Assembly: GCA_947311845.1 (NCBI GenBank) | Contig: CAMZMU010000123.1 | Coordinates: forward strand, 19,711,414 to 19,775,413 | DNA: 64,000 nucleotides | Reading direction: 5' to 3' | Origin: Poa pratensis | Taxonomy: Eukaryota > Streptophyta > Magnoliopsida > Poales > Poaceae | Notes under the pieces: model-generated | Told to the model about the DNA's origin: nothing | Databases searched by the model: none | The model's input: the letters and a program-made list of their open reading frames with translations, nothing else | Part shown: positions 36,376 through 48,300 of the stretch, one piece after another | How positions within the stretch are numbered: the first letter of the stretch is position 1 | Layout of the letters: the number at the start of each line of letters is the position of its first letter | Made by a program: the position numbers and the translations under genes

Positions 36376-39300
36376 ATGGAGACCAGGAGCGGCGCGGCGG
36401 GCGCCGGCGAGGGAGCACGGGTGGCGCTGCGGAAGCGGCTGGAGACGGGGGCGAGGTCGCCACCTGCTGGGTTCGTGCGCGCCGCGGCGCGGGCAGCGCT
36501 GGCGGTGTGCTTCCTGCTCGTCCCGGCCGTGCTGCTGCTGCAGCGGTGGCAGGCCGGACCCGCGCCGGAGTGGGTCTTCGGGGCTGATCTCCCGCCGGAG
36601 GTCAACCGAGGTATGTATGCGCGCGTGAGTTCGTGGCCTTTCATTTCGTGCCGATTAATCTGGTTGCTGTAGCTTGTTGGTCGTACTAGATGGAAATGTA
36701 GAGCTTAGATGTAGCTAGGAATCACTTGTGTGAACTGTGACGTGTACTTGGTATACTACCATTAATCCAATCCAAACATGGCGATGGTGCCGTACCTTAC
36801 AGTGATTTGGGCACATACAGCTTAATTAGCCCCGAGGGGTTGGTTTGATGTAGACGTCCAACTGTGTCAAACTCGAAGCAACCATAACTGTTCAATTAAG
36901 TAGCCATGTCGAAGTTGCCGAAAATAGGGTTATGTCTAAACCATCAATTTATCATACAGTGCAATCGGCGAATTTGCCAAATCAAAATTGCACTTGTTGG
37001 GCATGTGTAAAATGAGATATCATTTCCTCGCGAAAAGAAAGAACGATTCTACATGTGCCCATAGTATTGCTCAAGCCTCTGTAATTAGCTTATGCGTTAA
37101 TGGGACTAGGTTGCTAGCTACTCTCTTCATTCCATAATATAAGATGTTTGGCGTATTTCAGTATAGACTACATACAGACCGAAATAAGTGAAGCTATGCA
37201 CTAAAATGCGTCTATATACATCCAATTTAGAAAAAAAGCTAAAACATCTTATAATTTGGAACGGAGGGAGTACCGACTTACTAATGCTACTAGGGAGTAT
37301 CTTTTCATGCCACACCGCTTCTCAAAGAGATGATGACGAATAAAGTAACACAACGAATAGAAAATTGATTGTAGTACGGGGGCTTTTGGCCTTTAGTTAG
37401 TTAGTCTAACTTTTTATTTTTGATGTAAAAACTCTTTATTTGAAAATTAATGTAAAAAAATACAGTGGGGAAACCCACTGTTCAGCCTAAAAAAAACACA
37501 ACGAATAGAGATTTCTAGGGAATATAATGTGGTTCACGTTCTTGATAGATATCTAATCACTCATTCACAATATATTTGATGTCCCCATTTGAGAAATAAT
37601 TAGTATAGGGTTAGTTCTCATCGCGCAGTCGGTGGATATGATAGAGTAGTCATGTACATGATTACTAGAAGGATATATTGAGCTAATGAAGTGTAGTCAT
37701 TTAGAAAATCTTGAAGTATACAACCTTATATTTGTAGTTTATATTCGGACAACTCATGCATGAAAGTTGAAGAAATTCGCACACATGACAACACATGTTG
37801 ATACATATATGTGCAATATCATACTTTGATCGATTGAAAGTCGAAACAATATGTTGTATGGTACATATACATGACAAGGTAATACGTACAAATGTTAAAA
37901 GTGTCAGCCCCGTGAAAAAAAGTAGGGACAAGTAGTGGCTATGCGTGAAACGTGCCATACATGAAACTATTTTTATTGTCGACGACGATAGATGAAATTA
38001 AGTATTTGTACTCAAGGAAAGTTTGAGCCGGTTTATATTGCATATGCATCTATTTCGACCATGCAAACTCTAACAATCAATGGATTGGATATCCACTACT
38101 CTTACCATCTTGTACATATTAAGTTGTAGCTTGCTAAAAGAGCTTTAAGTTTTTTATCTGCTTTACTTCTGTAGCAAAGCACACTTTTGCTGGGTTTTTT
38201 TATACTCCCATTTGTGCTGCGGAAAGCGTGCATATTCAGTGCAAAGGACATATAGTGTAACCATCACGCTTGTTGATATAAGGCCATTTAAGTGATCAGG
38301 AGCATGAATACATGAACCATGAGTAAGATCTTGCTAGAACATGTCCATGTCCAATTAATAATTTTAGATTGTACTGTATGAAGAAACAGCAAAGAACTGC
38401 TCCTTATCTTCATGTCCATTGAGTTGCAAGGGCAGCCTAAATTATATTCCAAATGAGCTGCCTGATCTCTTGTAACTTGCAAGCAAATTTAATGTGGAAA
38501 AGAGCAAGCAACCAGCCAACATTTCGAATTAAGGATGCATTTTTATTTTTTTGCTCTAAGCTACTATGTGTTACTACCTTTTTTGCATTCTGTAGTATGT
38601 ACATTGAATATTCACTCTTTCTATCAGTCTTTTCTGGCATTGTCTTTGGGTAAGCGATACAACTTTCAGTGCTGTCCACGTTTTCAGTTTTCATGTGCCA
38701 GACCTTTCTAGGACTTATACGTAATCCAAGCGATAATTTCCACTATGAAAGTGAAGTAATGGAAAATCTACTTGTCCCGGTTCAGAAAAGTGATTAAACT
38801 GATTTCCATGACTGTTTTAAATTTAACCATGTTAATGAACTACAAGATGCAGCGGCAAACCAAAACAATTTTTGCTGTCCTCTCCTTCTATTGTTTTCTT
38901 GTAGTGATTGAAAACTTCTTATCTTCTTCAGATATAAAAGATGATGTCTATGATGATCTTTCTCCATCGGCACAAATTGAGTATGACAGACTTCTGGGTG
39001 GCCTTCTGATCGAGGGATTTGACGAAAGATCTTGTCGCAGCAGGTACCAATTTGCACATTATCACAAGAATTCCGGAAGAATACCTTCTCCATACCTCAT
39101 AGAAAGGTTAAGGAGACAAGAAGCACTGCAGAAGAAGTGCGGTCCAGGCACCAAATCATACAGCACTGCTGCAGATCAGCTCAAGTCTAGTCAGAGCATC
39201 AACAGTACAACGGACTGCGACTATGTCTTCCTGACAATACATGCTGGGTTAGGGAACCGGATGCTCGAGATCACTTCAGCGTTCCTTTACGCGCTTCTTA

Positions 39301-40427
39301 CAGACCGGGTTTTGCTCGTGGACCGTTATAAGGAGATTGCTGACATTTTCTGCGAGCCTTTCCCTGGAACTTCATGGTTAATTCCTTCCGACTTCCCTTT
39401 AAGCTATGGTGAGTTTACTGCGAGTACTCCAGAGAGCTATGGCAACATGTTGCAGAATAATGTTATCGGTGGCAACATGTATCGGTCTTTAGCCAGTGCT
39501 AAGCCTCCGTATGTGTACCTCCACCTTGATGGTAACAATGGTTTTCATGACAAGCTTTTCTACTGTGAAGACGACCAACAGTTCCTAAAAGGTGTGCCGT
39601 GGCTGATCATACGAACTGATATGTACTTCGTTCCGTCACTGTTCCTTGTTCCAAGTTACCAAGAGGAGCTCAGCAAGCTATTTCCTGAGAAAGACACAGT
39701 TTTCCATCACTTGGCACGCTATCTTTTTCATCCGACAAATGACATTTGGTACTCAGTGACAAAGTACTACAGGGCCTACCTTGCTAAAGCTGATAAAACA
39801 GTGGGACTTCAGATCAGAATATATGAACAGAAGGGCATCTTGCGAAGAAATGGCCCGTTCCCACACATCTTAGAGCAGATCCTTTCATGTTCCCAGAATG
39901 AAAAGCTGCTGCCAGAAATTGGTGTGGCTGATGAAGCAGCAACTGCCCCTGGGAATAACCGGACAATTGCCGTTCTTGCAACTTCCTTGAGCTCCTGGTA
40001 CAGTGATGAGATCCGAAAAAAGTACAGCGAGCACAAGACCGTCGATGGCACCACCGTCAAAGTTTACCAGCCGAGCCACGAGGAGTACCAGAAGTCGAGG
40101 AACAGGAAGCACAACATGAAGGCACTGGCTGAGATCTACCTGCTGAGCATGACTGACGTGCTGATCACCAGCGGCTTCTCCACTTTCGGCTACGCCGCAC
40201 AGGGCCTCGCCGGCCTGACGCCGTGGATCATGTACAGGTCGGAGAACCACGTCGTGCCGGACCCGGCATGTGGCCGCGCCATGTCCATCGAGCCTTGCTT
40301 CCACCAGGCTCCCTTCTACGACTGCAAGGCGAAGAAGGATGCTGACCTGGGCAAGATGGTGCCTTACGTGAGGCACTGCGAGGACGTCAGCTGGGGCCTG
40401 AAGATTGTAAATCAAACTCGGTTGTAG
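36376..40427 (+). CDS. FUT-3: GT37 fucosyltransferase (exon 1B model)
   Basis: Exon 1B 36376-36610 (donor CGAG/GTATGT) joins exon 2 38932-40427 (acceptor TTCTTCAG) in phase 1, giving 576 residues. Residues 38-55 form the type II anchor. The catalytic domain opens with LLGGLLIEGFDERSC and carries GLGNRML, the GDP-fucose segment VGLQIRIYEQKG, HNMKALAEIYLLS and SGFSTFGY, where Phe replaces the usual Trp. It is a predicted Golgi alpha-1,2-fucosyltransferase of unknown acceptor. The 2.3-kb intron holds a Stowaway MITE and a small retroposon. The frame is also open upstream of the acceptor with ATGs from 38808, so an intron-derived N-terminus is possible. The last 400 bp of exon 2 are much more GC-rich than the rest. 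Confidence 0.88.
37121..37270. mobile_element. Stowaway MITE in the FUT-3 intron
   Basis: 150 bp with a left end CTCTCTTCATTCCATAATAT, right end GGAACGGAGGGAG, and TA duplication at 37119-37120 and 37271-37272. The subterminal ataagatg/catcttat pairing is typical of the family. Confidence 0.85.
37361..37494 (+). mobile_element. Short poly(A) retroposon in the FUT-3 intron
   Basis: About 134 bp ending gttcagcct plus A residues, flanked by aacacaacgaatag at 37347-37360 and 37495-37508. Most likely a 5'-truncated LINE or SINE-like insertion. Confidence 0.75.
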
Positions 40428-40950
40428 CTGGTGTTTTCGCCATAACACATTTGTTTGCTAAAATAGGATAGATTTCTTTTTACGGGAACAAATGTTCCGC
40501 ATATGTATTTTTTTCACGTGCATTTGATCCAACTGTAGATAGTTGAAAAAAACAGATCACAAATAGCAAAAAGTTGATACTATCTTTTCTGTCGTTCTTT
40601 TCTGTCGCTCTTACACGCTGGGTTATTATTTTCTGTACATGTTGGTGTGTCATTGCCAGCTTGCACCCATGACCTGTGAGCAATGTTCATATTTGGAAAT
40701 TGGAATTCCCTCTATCTCGGTTCCAGCCAGATTTCGCCATTTCTGTCCATCTCTGAAATGCATTGGGATTGCAAGTCCAACTAAATTAGACTGGAAGTGT
40801 CGGTTTGGCCTTGCTTACTATGCACACTTCGGTATAAAAAAAATACGTTTCGATTTCAGTAGTACTCCAGTAGCAGCAGCATCGTTGATAGGGGTCACTA
40901 ATTACTGAAGCTATCGTTGGCCATACGACCTAATATCGTTCTGCATTGAT
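40428..40950. other. FUT-3 3' region and spacer before the LINE
   Basis: AT-rich sequence containing the FUT-3 3' untranslated region. No separate gene recognised. Confidence 0.4.
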
Positions 40951-40961
40951 ACAGATACTAT

Positions 40962-43900
40962 AAAAAAATGAATATACACCTTCTTGGTTTGAGAAGATCA
41001 CAGGAAATAGAAATTTTTCTTGGCAGCATGTACCTCCTAATGGAAGATCTGGTGGTATCCTCCTAGGAGTGGATTCAGATTTTCATCAGGTTCTGGATTT
41101 TGATAAAGGGAAGCATTACATTAAAATGGATTTAATGGAAAAAGTGTCAAGATGGAATTGGAGTTTGGTGGTAGTTTATGGTCCAGCACAAGTGGACGGC
41201 AAGGAACAATTCCTTGCTGAGTTTGCTCGCTTGGTCAGCGTTGTACTGGTCCGGTGGTTATTGGAGGTGATTTTAATATTATCAGGAAAACAACGGAGAA
41301 GAATAAACCTTGTATTCTACCCAAATGGAGTCATATGTTCAATTCCATTATAGAGATTAGTGGACTAAAAGAACTAAAACTTCTTGGGAGATTATATACT
41401 TGGTCAAATAACTTAGCTGATCCCACTTTTGAAAAGCTAGATCGAATTCTAGTCTCTTCTTCGTGGGATATATCTTTCCCTTTAGCCACAGTGACAGGAA
41501 TGAATAGGGACATTTCGGATCATGTTCCCTTACTCCTGTCTGGTGGAAATCCTCCCCAACATTGCAATCTGTTCAGATATGAACATTGCTGGAGGGAGAG
41601 GGAAGGTTTTAAAGAAATGGTGATAAACAGCTGGGGGGAAAGAACTTTTTGTAAACATGATATAGATAAATGGCAAGAAAAGAGCAGAAGATTAAGAAGG
41701 CATGCGAAAGGCTGGCATATTAATGTAGAAGGAGCTTACAGAAAACAAAAGAAACAACTGCTAACCAAGCTAGACATGCTTGATAAGAAAGCAAAATAAG
41801 TGTGCTGGGAGTCAGTGATAGAGAGCAACAGGTTGTGATGCAGGGGAGGCTGAAGAAATTATTGAGAGATGAGGAATTAAAGTGGAGGCAGAGAGCAAAA
41901 GAGAAAGATCTGATCGAAGGAGATGGCAATACTAAATATTTTCATATCAAAGCGAGTGGTAGGAAGAAGAGAAACTTCATTTCAGTTTTACACAATAATG
42001 GTGAGGAGATAGTGGGAGATGATAACTTAATAAAGCATGCAACAAATTACTATAAAGGTTTGTTTGGACAATCGGACATAAACAGTCTGAGTTTGGAACT
42101 CTTAGATTCGATAAGCTGGATAATGAGGATGTGAGGATGCTCACAACTCCTTTTGAGATGGAGGAGATTAAGGAGGTAGTGTTTAGTCTGAAACACTTTA
42201 AAGCTGCTGGTCCAGATGGTCTTCCTGCAAAATTCTATCAAGATTTCTGGGAAGTTATCAAGTATGACCTGAAGGAGATGTTTGATGCGTTTCATAGAGG
42301 GCAGTTGGACATCGAGAGACTTAACCATGGTGTTATTACCCTGATTCCAAAGACGCCTGATGCGATGGTTATTCAGAAATTCCGGCCAATCTGTTTATTA
42401 AATGTTAGTTATAAAATACTAACTAAAACTTTAGCAAACAGATTGGGGAAGGTGATACACAAGGTTATTAAAGACACACAAACTGCCTTCATAAAGGATT
42501 GTTTTATAATGGAAGGAGTTGTGCTTTTACATGAGACAATTCATGAATTGCATCATAGAAAAATGCCAGGAGTCTTATTCAAAATAGACTTCGAGAAGGC
42601 ATATGACAAGGTTAATTGGAGTTTTTTATAGCAGATGATGCAATCCAAAGGGTTTGGAGACCAGTTTACAGATTGGGTCATGAAAGTGGTCAGAGGTGGC
42701 AAGTAGCTATACGAGTCAATGACCAGATTGGACCCTACTTTCCCACATATGCTGGGGTTAGACAGGGGGATCCATTGTCACCGCTACTGTTTGATATAGT
42801 TGGTGATGGTCTGGCTTTGATGATCAACAAAGCAAAAGAACAGGGCTGATTTCAGGGCTTGTCCCACATCTGGTAGATGGTGGTCTGGCGGTACTACAGT
42901 ACGCCGATGATACCATTCTACTGCTGGAAGATACACTGGAAAATGCAAGAAATATGAAATTTATTCTGTGTATTTTCGAATAGATGTCGGGGCTCAAGAT
43001 TAATTTTCACAAAAGCGAGGTGTACTGTTTGGGAGCGGCAAAAGGCAGGGTGGAGCAGCCAATGAAGTATCTGGGTATGCCTGTTGATGAGAAAAGGTTG
43101 GCGATGTCTCAATGGGTCCGATTACAGATAAGTTTGCTGGGAAACTGGCAGGTTGGAAGGGTAAGCTTTTGTCTACCGGTGATAGAGTCACCTTAGTAAA
43201 TGCTTGTCTTACCAGCTTATCGCTCTATATGCTTCTTTTTTGGAGGCACCTAAAGGAGTGATTAGAAAATGGGACATCAGTAGGAAGAGAATGGTATGGA
43301 ATGAACTGACAGATAAAAAGAAGTATCATCTGGTGGCTTGGCCAGATGTTTGTAGACCAAAGGACTGCGGAGGTCTGGGGGTACTAGAGCTGGAAATAAT
43401 GAACATAAGTATACTGTGCAAGTGGTTATGGAAGTTAGAAAATACAGAAGGAACCTGGCAGGAAATGCTGAGTAGGAAATACCTTCATAATAAAGTCCTG
43501 TCGCAAGCGGAAGTGGGGCCTGGGTGCTCACACTTCTGGCAAGGATTGATGAAGGTTAACCATACCTTCCAACAATTCTTTGAGAGGATTATGAACAATG
43601 GGGAAAAAAACTCTGCTGTGGGAAGATCCTTGGGTAAATAATTTACCACTGAAAGATCAATTCCCCGGTTTTTGGCCTGAGTTTTGATAAGAAAATTACT
43701 ATGAGTGAAGTAAAGCAAAGAGGATGTGGTTGTTTGAGGTTCAGGAGAACAATTTGGGGAGAAGTACAGAGACAATACGACGAGATGGTTAGTCTAATGG
43801 GGTGGAAGATTTAATCAATGGGTGGAAGATTTAATCAATGGGTGGTTAAATCTCTTCCCTACTAAACAAAAGAAATTGATTATGTGTGGTGCTGCAGCGG

Positions 43901-44345
43901 TGTGCTGGACATTGTGGAAAACCCGCAATGATGCGTGTTTCAATCGCAAGTTTCCCAGCGAGCCTGCAGCGGTGATCTACAGGTTGTGCGCGTTACTAAA
44001 CAATTGGGATTTGTTGCAGAAAAGCCGAGATCGAGGAGGACTTGAAGAAGGTGCGAGGAAGATGCAAGTGGTGCTGCGGGAGGTTTACTCTAGGTCTCAT
44101 GGTTGGGCGACGACGGCGGCTAGAATCTCGAACTGAGCTTTAATTCTAGCTGTTTTGTTCTTGTTGAGATTAATGTAATAAAAAGTTGCTTGGATTTGGA
44201 TGAAAAAGGGTGGTGGCTTGTACCCCCTGGTTAGGAGCTTTTTCTTCTAGTTTTGCTTTCGCTTTAGTTTCGTTTCTCTGAATTTGATTGTAAGACTGGC
44301 GGTTTCTTTATATGAAATCGACCGGAGGCTCGTTTGTTCTAAAAA
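40962..44345 (+). mobile_element. 5'-truncated LINE (L1 clade)
   Basis: 3.4 kb flanked by the 11-bp repeat acagatactat at 40951-40961 and 44346-44356. The sequence begins inside the endonuclease domain and runs through reverse transcriptase to the 3' untranslated region and a short A tail. It is bounded on both sides by the FUT array (between FUT-3 and FUT-4), in the same orientation. Confidence 0.92.
40975..44136 (+). pseudogene. LINE ORF2 remnant (endonuclease and reverse transcriptase)
   Basis: Collinear fragments in changing frames show the endonuclease C-terminal half (IGGDFNIIR, then GRLYTWSNN and DRIL, then SDHVPLLL), the reverse transcriptase (AAGPDGLPAKFYQ, FRPICLLN, FKIDFEKAYDKVNW, GVRQGDPLSPLLF, QYADDTILLL), and a C-terminal zf-RVT-like region (ending in a stop at 44134-44136). 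The YADD active site is preserved but several stops and frameshifts separate the parts. A 20-bp tandem duplication lies at 43801-43840. No functional protein is possible. Confidence 0.9.
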
Positions 44346-44356
44346 ACAGATACTAT

Positions 44357-45377
44357 TGCACATCTAATGTTTCAAGCATGTTTCTGGTAGCTCTTCTCAA
44401 GGAAATTAACTTACTGCTAACTGCTTACACATAAGAGCATCATCCCCTATTACACACATTTGCTTCAGCTAGAGAGAGATAATGTGGCAACTAAAAGTTG
44501 GGCCCAAGAATAGATTTGAAGCAATTTTTTAGAGATTCGGTTGGTGTACTTACATTATGCTTGTACTTATTTATGGGGCGACTACAATCATGCAAAAGAT
44601 CTCGTTTGCTTTCGACGTGAAGCAGCGTGATATAAAGCGAAACAAAATAATGGGAAAAAACAGGATTGTGTCTTTTCGAGATTCCTGGAATCCACATGCA
44701 TGCTGAAATCTGCGGCTCCCACACGGATGATGCCGTCGTGAGAAATCAGCAAATACGGAACAGAGAGGTAACAACGAGTTCAGAATTTCTGACCTTCCGA
44801 CTGTTTGATCTGGCGAGTGTCTCGTCTAGGCTTTGCAGACGAGTGACGTCTGGCGATGAGATGCAGACTGGGACTGAATCACGACATGAGCACAGGAACC
44901 ATCGCCATCCACTGTACGAGCCTCGGCGTGGCACATCCCGAGCGCCAGCGTCGTCACCCAAAGCGACCCAAACAGTCCACCGCCGGAGCCGCATCACGCG
45001 GCACGCTCCCGCTCATCGGCCGCCGAACCCGGCGAGCCGCGCGTAGGAATACCGGCACGGCACCGCCCGACAGTACCGCAATTTTTCTTTTGGGAAACCT
45101 AGAGCCCCCACCTGCCCTGTCGCCACGCCGTGGAGGCGCCCCGGCTCGATTCCACCGACGCCGTCGATCTCGTCGTCACCGTCGGTGTACGGGGCCACTT
45201 TATTTCCACCTGAAACGAATCGAAAGTTCAAAACCCCTGGTCGTATGCCTATGGCGCCCCGCTTTGGCGTGCCGGGCCCAGCCCAGGCCCTCCCCTTCTA
45301 CAATAACCCCCGTCGTGCCCCGAGGCATGACGCCCATCTTTTGACCTCTGCGCCGGGGCAGAACCCTGGGCGGGCGC
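44357..45377. other. Upstream region of FUT-4
   Basis: Composition changes from AT-rich to strongly GC-rich after about 44850, as expected for a grass 5' leader. No confident TATA box or other gene. Confidence 0.35.
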
Positions 45378-48300
45378 ATGGACCTCAAGGAGCGGATCCG
45401 CCACTCGCCGCCGTCGCCGATGACGACGACGCGGCGGGAGGAGGAGGCGTCGCCGCGCGGGAGGAAGGGCGGGGCGGCGACGCTGCTGCTGCGGTGGTCC
45501 ATCCCGGCCGCGGCGCTCGTCATGTTCGGCGTCCTCCTGCTCCTGCTCGCCGGGGGCTCCGCGGCGCGGAAGGGCCAGCTCCTCGACGCCGATTCCGGGG
45601 GCCGTGAACCGCGCCTCGATGGTACGTGAGACGAACGATACTCGTAACGTCGGTTTCCATTTCTGGGTTATAGCTGCGCTAGGACCACTGTTTTATTTTT
45701 TGCCAATTCTGAAATCTACGAGTAGTACTGTACTTGTGGATGGCGACGTTACATTTGGGACGACAAGCCTGGTGCCTTTAATGTCTAGGCTCCATGACTT
45801 TTGTTCGCTGCGCTCGTAGTTACTGTAAGTTCGTTATGTAAAGGAGCGTCGTCCTCCTTCCTCTCCTCGCTACAGTACGGAGAGGGCGACTTTTTGAGAG
45901 TCCACCACCAAATCCACCTCGCAGCCGGTGGGGCGTGGGTTCCTCCCTCTCCTGCGGCGGGAGGGTGGGGGAAGCCCGCTCCACGGCTTGTACATAGGCT
46001 AGGGTTAGGTGTGTGTCCCTCCGGCGGCGCTTGGAAGGCGGAGGAGCGGCTGGTGTGGTGTTTGCTGTCGGCGCGGTGCCCCTTCGACGGCGGTGCTCTC
46101 CGGAGGACGGCCGCCTCGCGCGCGACTTGTGGGAGTCCGGGGATCGGTGGATCTGCTTGGCTCCCTCCACCACGGCCGGATCTGGTGGCGGCGGATCCGG
46201 ATGTGTTCATCTTGGAGGTAAGTACTGTTGATCTGCGCGGCGGCGCCGGCGGCTGCAGAAGTGTTCTCTTCGGAGGCGATGCGGGGGACTTCCCGTCTGC
46301 CTGGTGGTGGGCTCCGACGATCCATGGTGTGGGGAGCTTGGGCAGCGGCGCGTCTGATGCTGCTTCGCCGTCGTCTTCGTCGCCGAGCCTCAGTGGACCT
46401 TGTTGTAATTTCTTCTTTGTTCTGGGGCTTTCTGTAAGAGTGCGGATCTGATGTACTTTCCTCTTTCGCAAAAAAAAAAGAAGTTACTGTAAGTTCTACA
46501 GTAGAATTGAACCGGGTTCTTCAAACAAATATTTTTTGTTGGAGTTTAGCTCTTGAGTTTTGGAATGTTGCAAGCAGCTAAATTCTGATAGGTTTGACGA
46601 TTGTTGAAATTTATCAGTGGTGATGGTAATTGTGATTGAAAATGTGTTGTAGCTTCTGCGTATCACATTTTTTAGGCACAGCGTTCTTCAGATAACTGTG
46701 TGGGTTTTCTGAATGATGCACCAAGTTCTCGTTACGTGTGTATTTGTGCACTAACGACTGTGTTTTAGCGTCTAAAATTTCTCATCTCCAAGCATCATAT
46801 TTGCCAAGCATACTAGCATTGATGCTAACTTGCTTTATCATTTTTGCCATGGTAAACAGTGTCACTTTTGTCTAATTTATGTTTCATTCTACTGTTGTTC
46901 CGAGGCTTGTCTGGTTTATGCATTGCGCTATCCTTTTCTTGTCATTTTACTAGTGTGTCAACTCAACGCATAGCTTTTCGTTATGCATGATTGGGGATCA
47001 TCTTCATTCCTATCTACATATGTTGGCCGGTAGGTAGCACGGTTGGTCAGGTGTGCTAGCCTACCCACGTTCTACCCCCTTCTAGTATTACCATGTGTGC
47101 AGCAAAATAAGTCTATCCACCCTACTCACTTATTTAACAAACAATAAAACTTCGAATAATTATTATAGAAAAAGACTTAAATAATCCAACCCCCTTCTAG
47201 TATTACCATATGTGCGGCGAACTTGAGTGATTCACCGCCTACCTCAGTTTTTTTTGTCGGCATCAACGACACTGGACCAAAAGATGAACCATTCTTCCAT
47301 TTGCCTTCTAAGTATAAGTATACCTGTTGTTGTGTTTGCAGAAGATGGCACTTCAGGATCACCAGAAGTTGTCAAGGACAAATTACTTGGTGGCTTGTTA
47401 GTTCCTAGTTTTGACGAACAATCTTGCCTAAGTAGATACCAGTCAGTGCTGTATCGGAAATTTTCGCCCCACTTTCCATCTACCTACCTCTTGGAAAGAT
47501 TAAGGGAGCATGAGGCACTCCAGAAGAAGTGTGGCCCACATACTGAGTTATACAGGGAAGCTGTTGAACAGCTTAAATCTGGTCAGGATGTCAAGGTTAT
47601 GGACTGCAACTATTTGGTCTGGATAGCTTACAGTGGTCTCGGGAATAGAATCTTAACAATTGCCTCAGCATTTCTCTATGCCATCCTTACAAAGAGAGTC
47701 TTACTTGTTGATGGGAGTAAAGGCACCGCAGATCTTATCTGCGAACCATTTCCTGAAACTTCATGGTTCTTACCGTCAGATTTCCCGATTAAGCAGTTCA
47801 GGAACTTCAGTATTGGCTCTCCTGAGAGTTATGGAAACATGCTGAAAAGTAAAGCTGTTCATTCTAGCACTGCTTTTCTCTACCTCCATTTGGCTCATGA
47901 CTACAGTGACTATGATAAGCTTTTTTTCTGTGAAGATAATCAGCAATATCTTCAAACAATTCCATGGCTGATCCTAAAATCCGATAATTACTTTGTACCT
48001 TCACTTTTCCTGATCCCAGCATACCAAGAGGACCTCATGAGGCTTTTTCCTCAGAGAGATACTGTTTTCCATCACTTGGGACGTTACTTGTTTCATCCTA
48101 GCAATGTTGTCTGGGGCATGATTACAAGATACTATGATTCTTATCTTGCCAGAGCTGATGAAAAGTTGGGTATTCAGATCAGAGTCTTCGATACTGAAAC
48201 TGGTCCATTTCAGCATGTCTTGGATCAGGTCCTTGCATGCACGCTGAAGGAACACCTGTTGCCAGAGGTTAATACTGAAGATCCAATTGTCTCACCAAGG

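Noticed and set aside
44666..45344. Overlapping frames upstream of FUT-4
   Set aside because: Basic, low-complexity translations of a GC-rich leader; no domains and no splice relation to FUT-4 needed.
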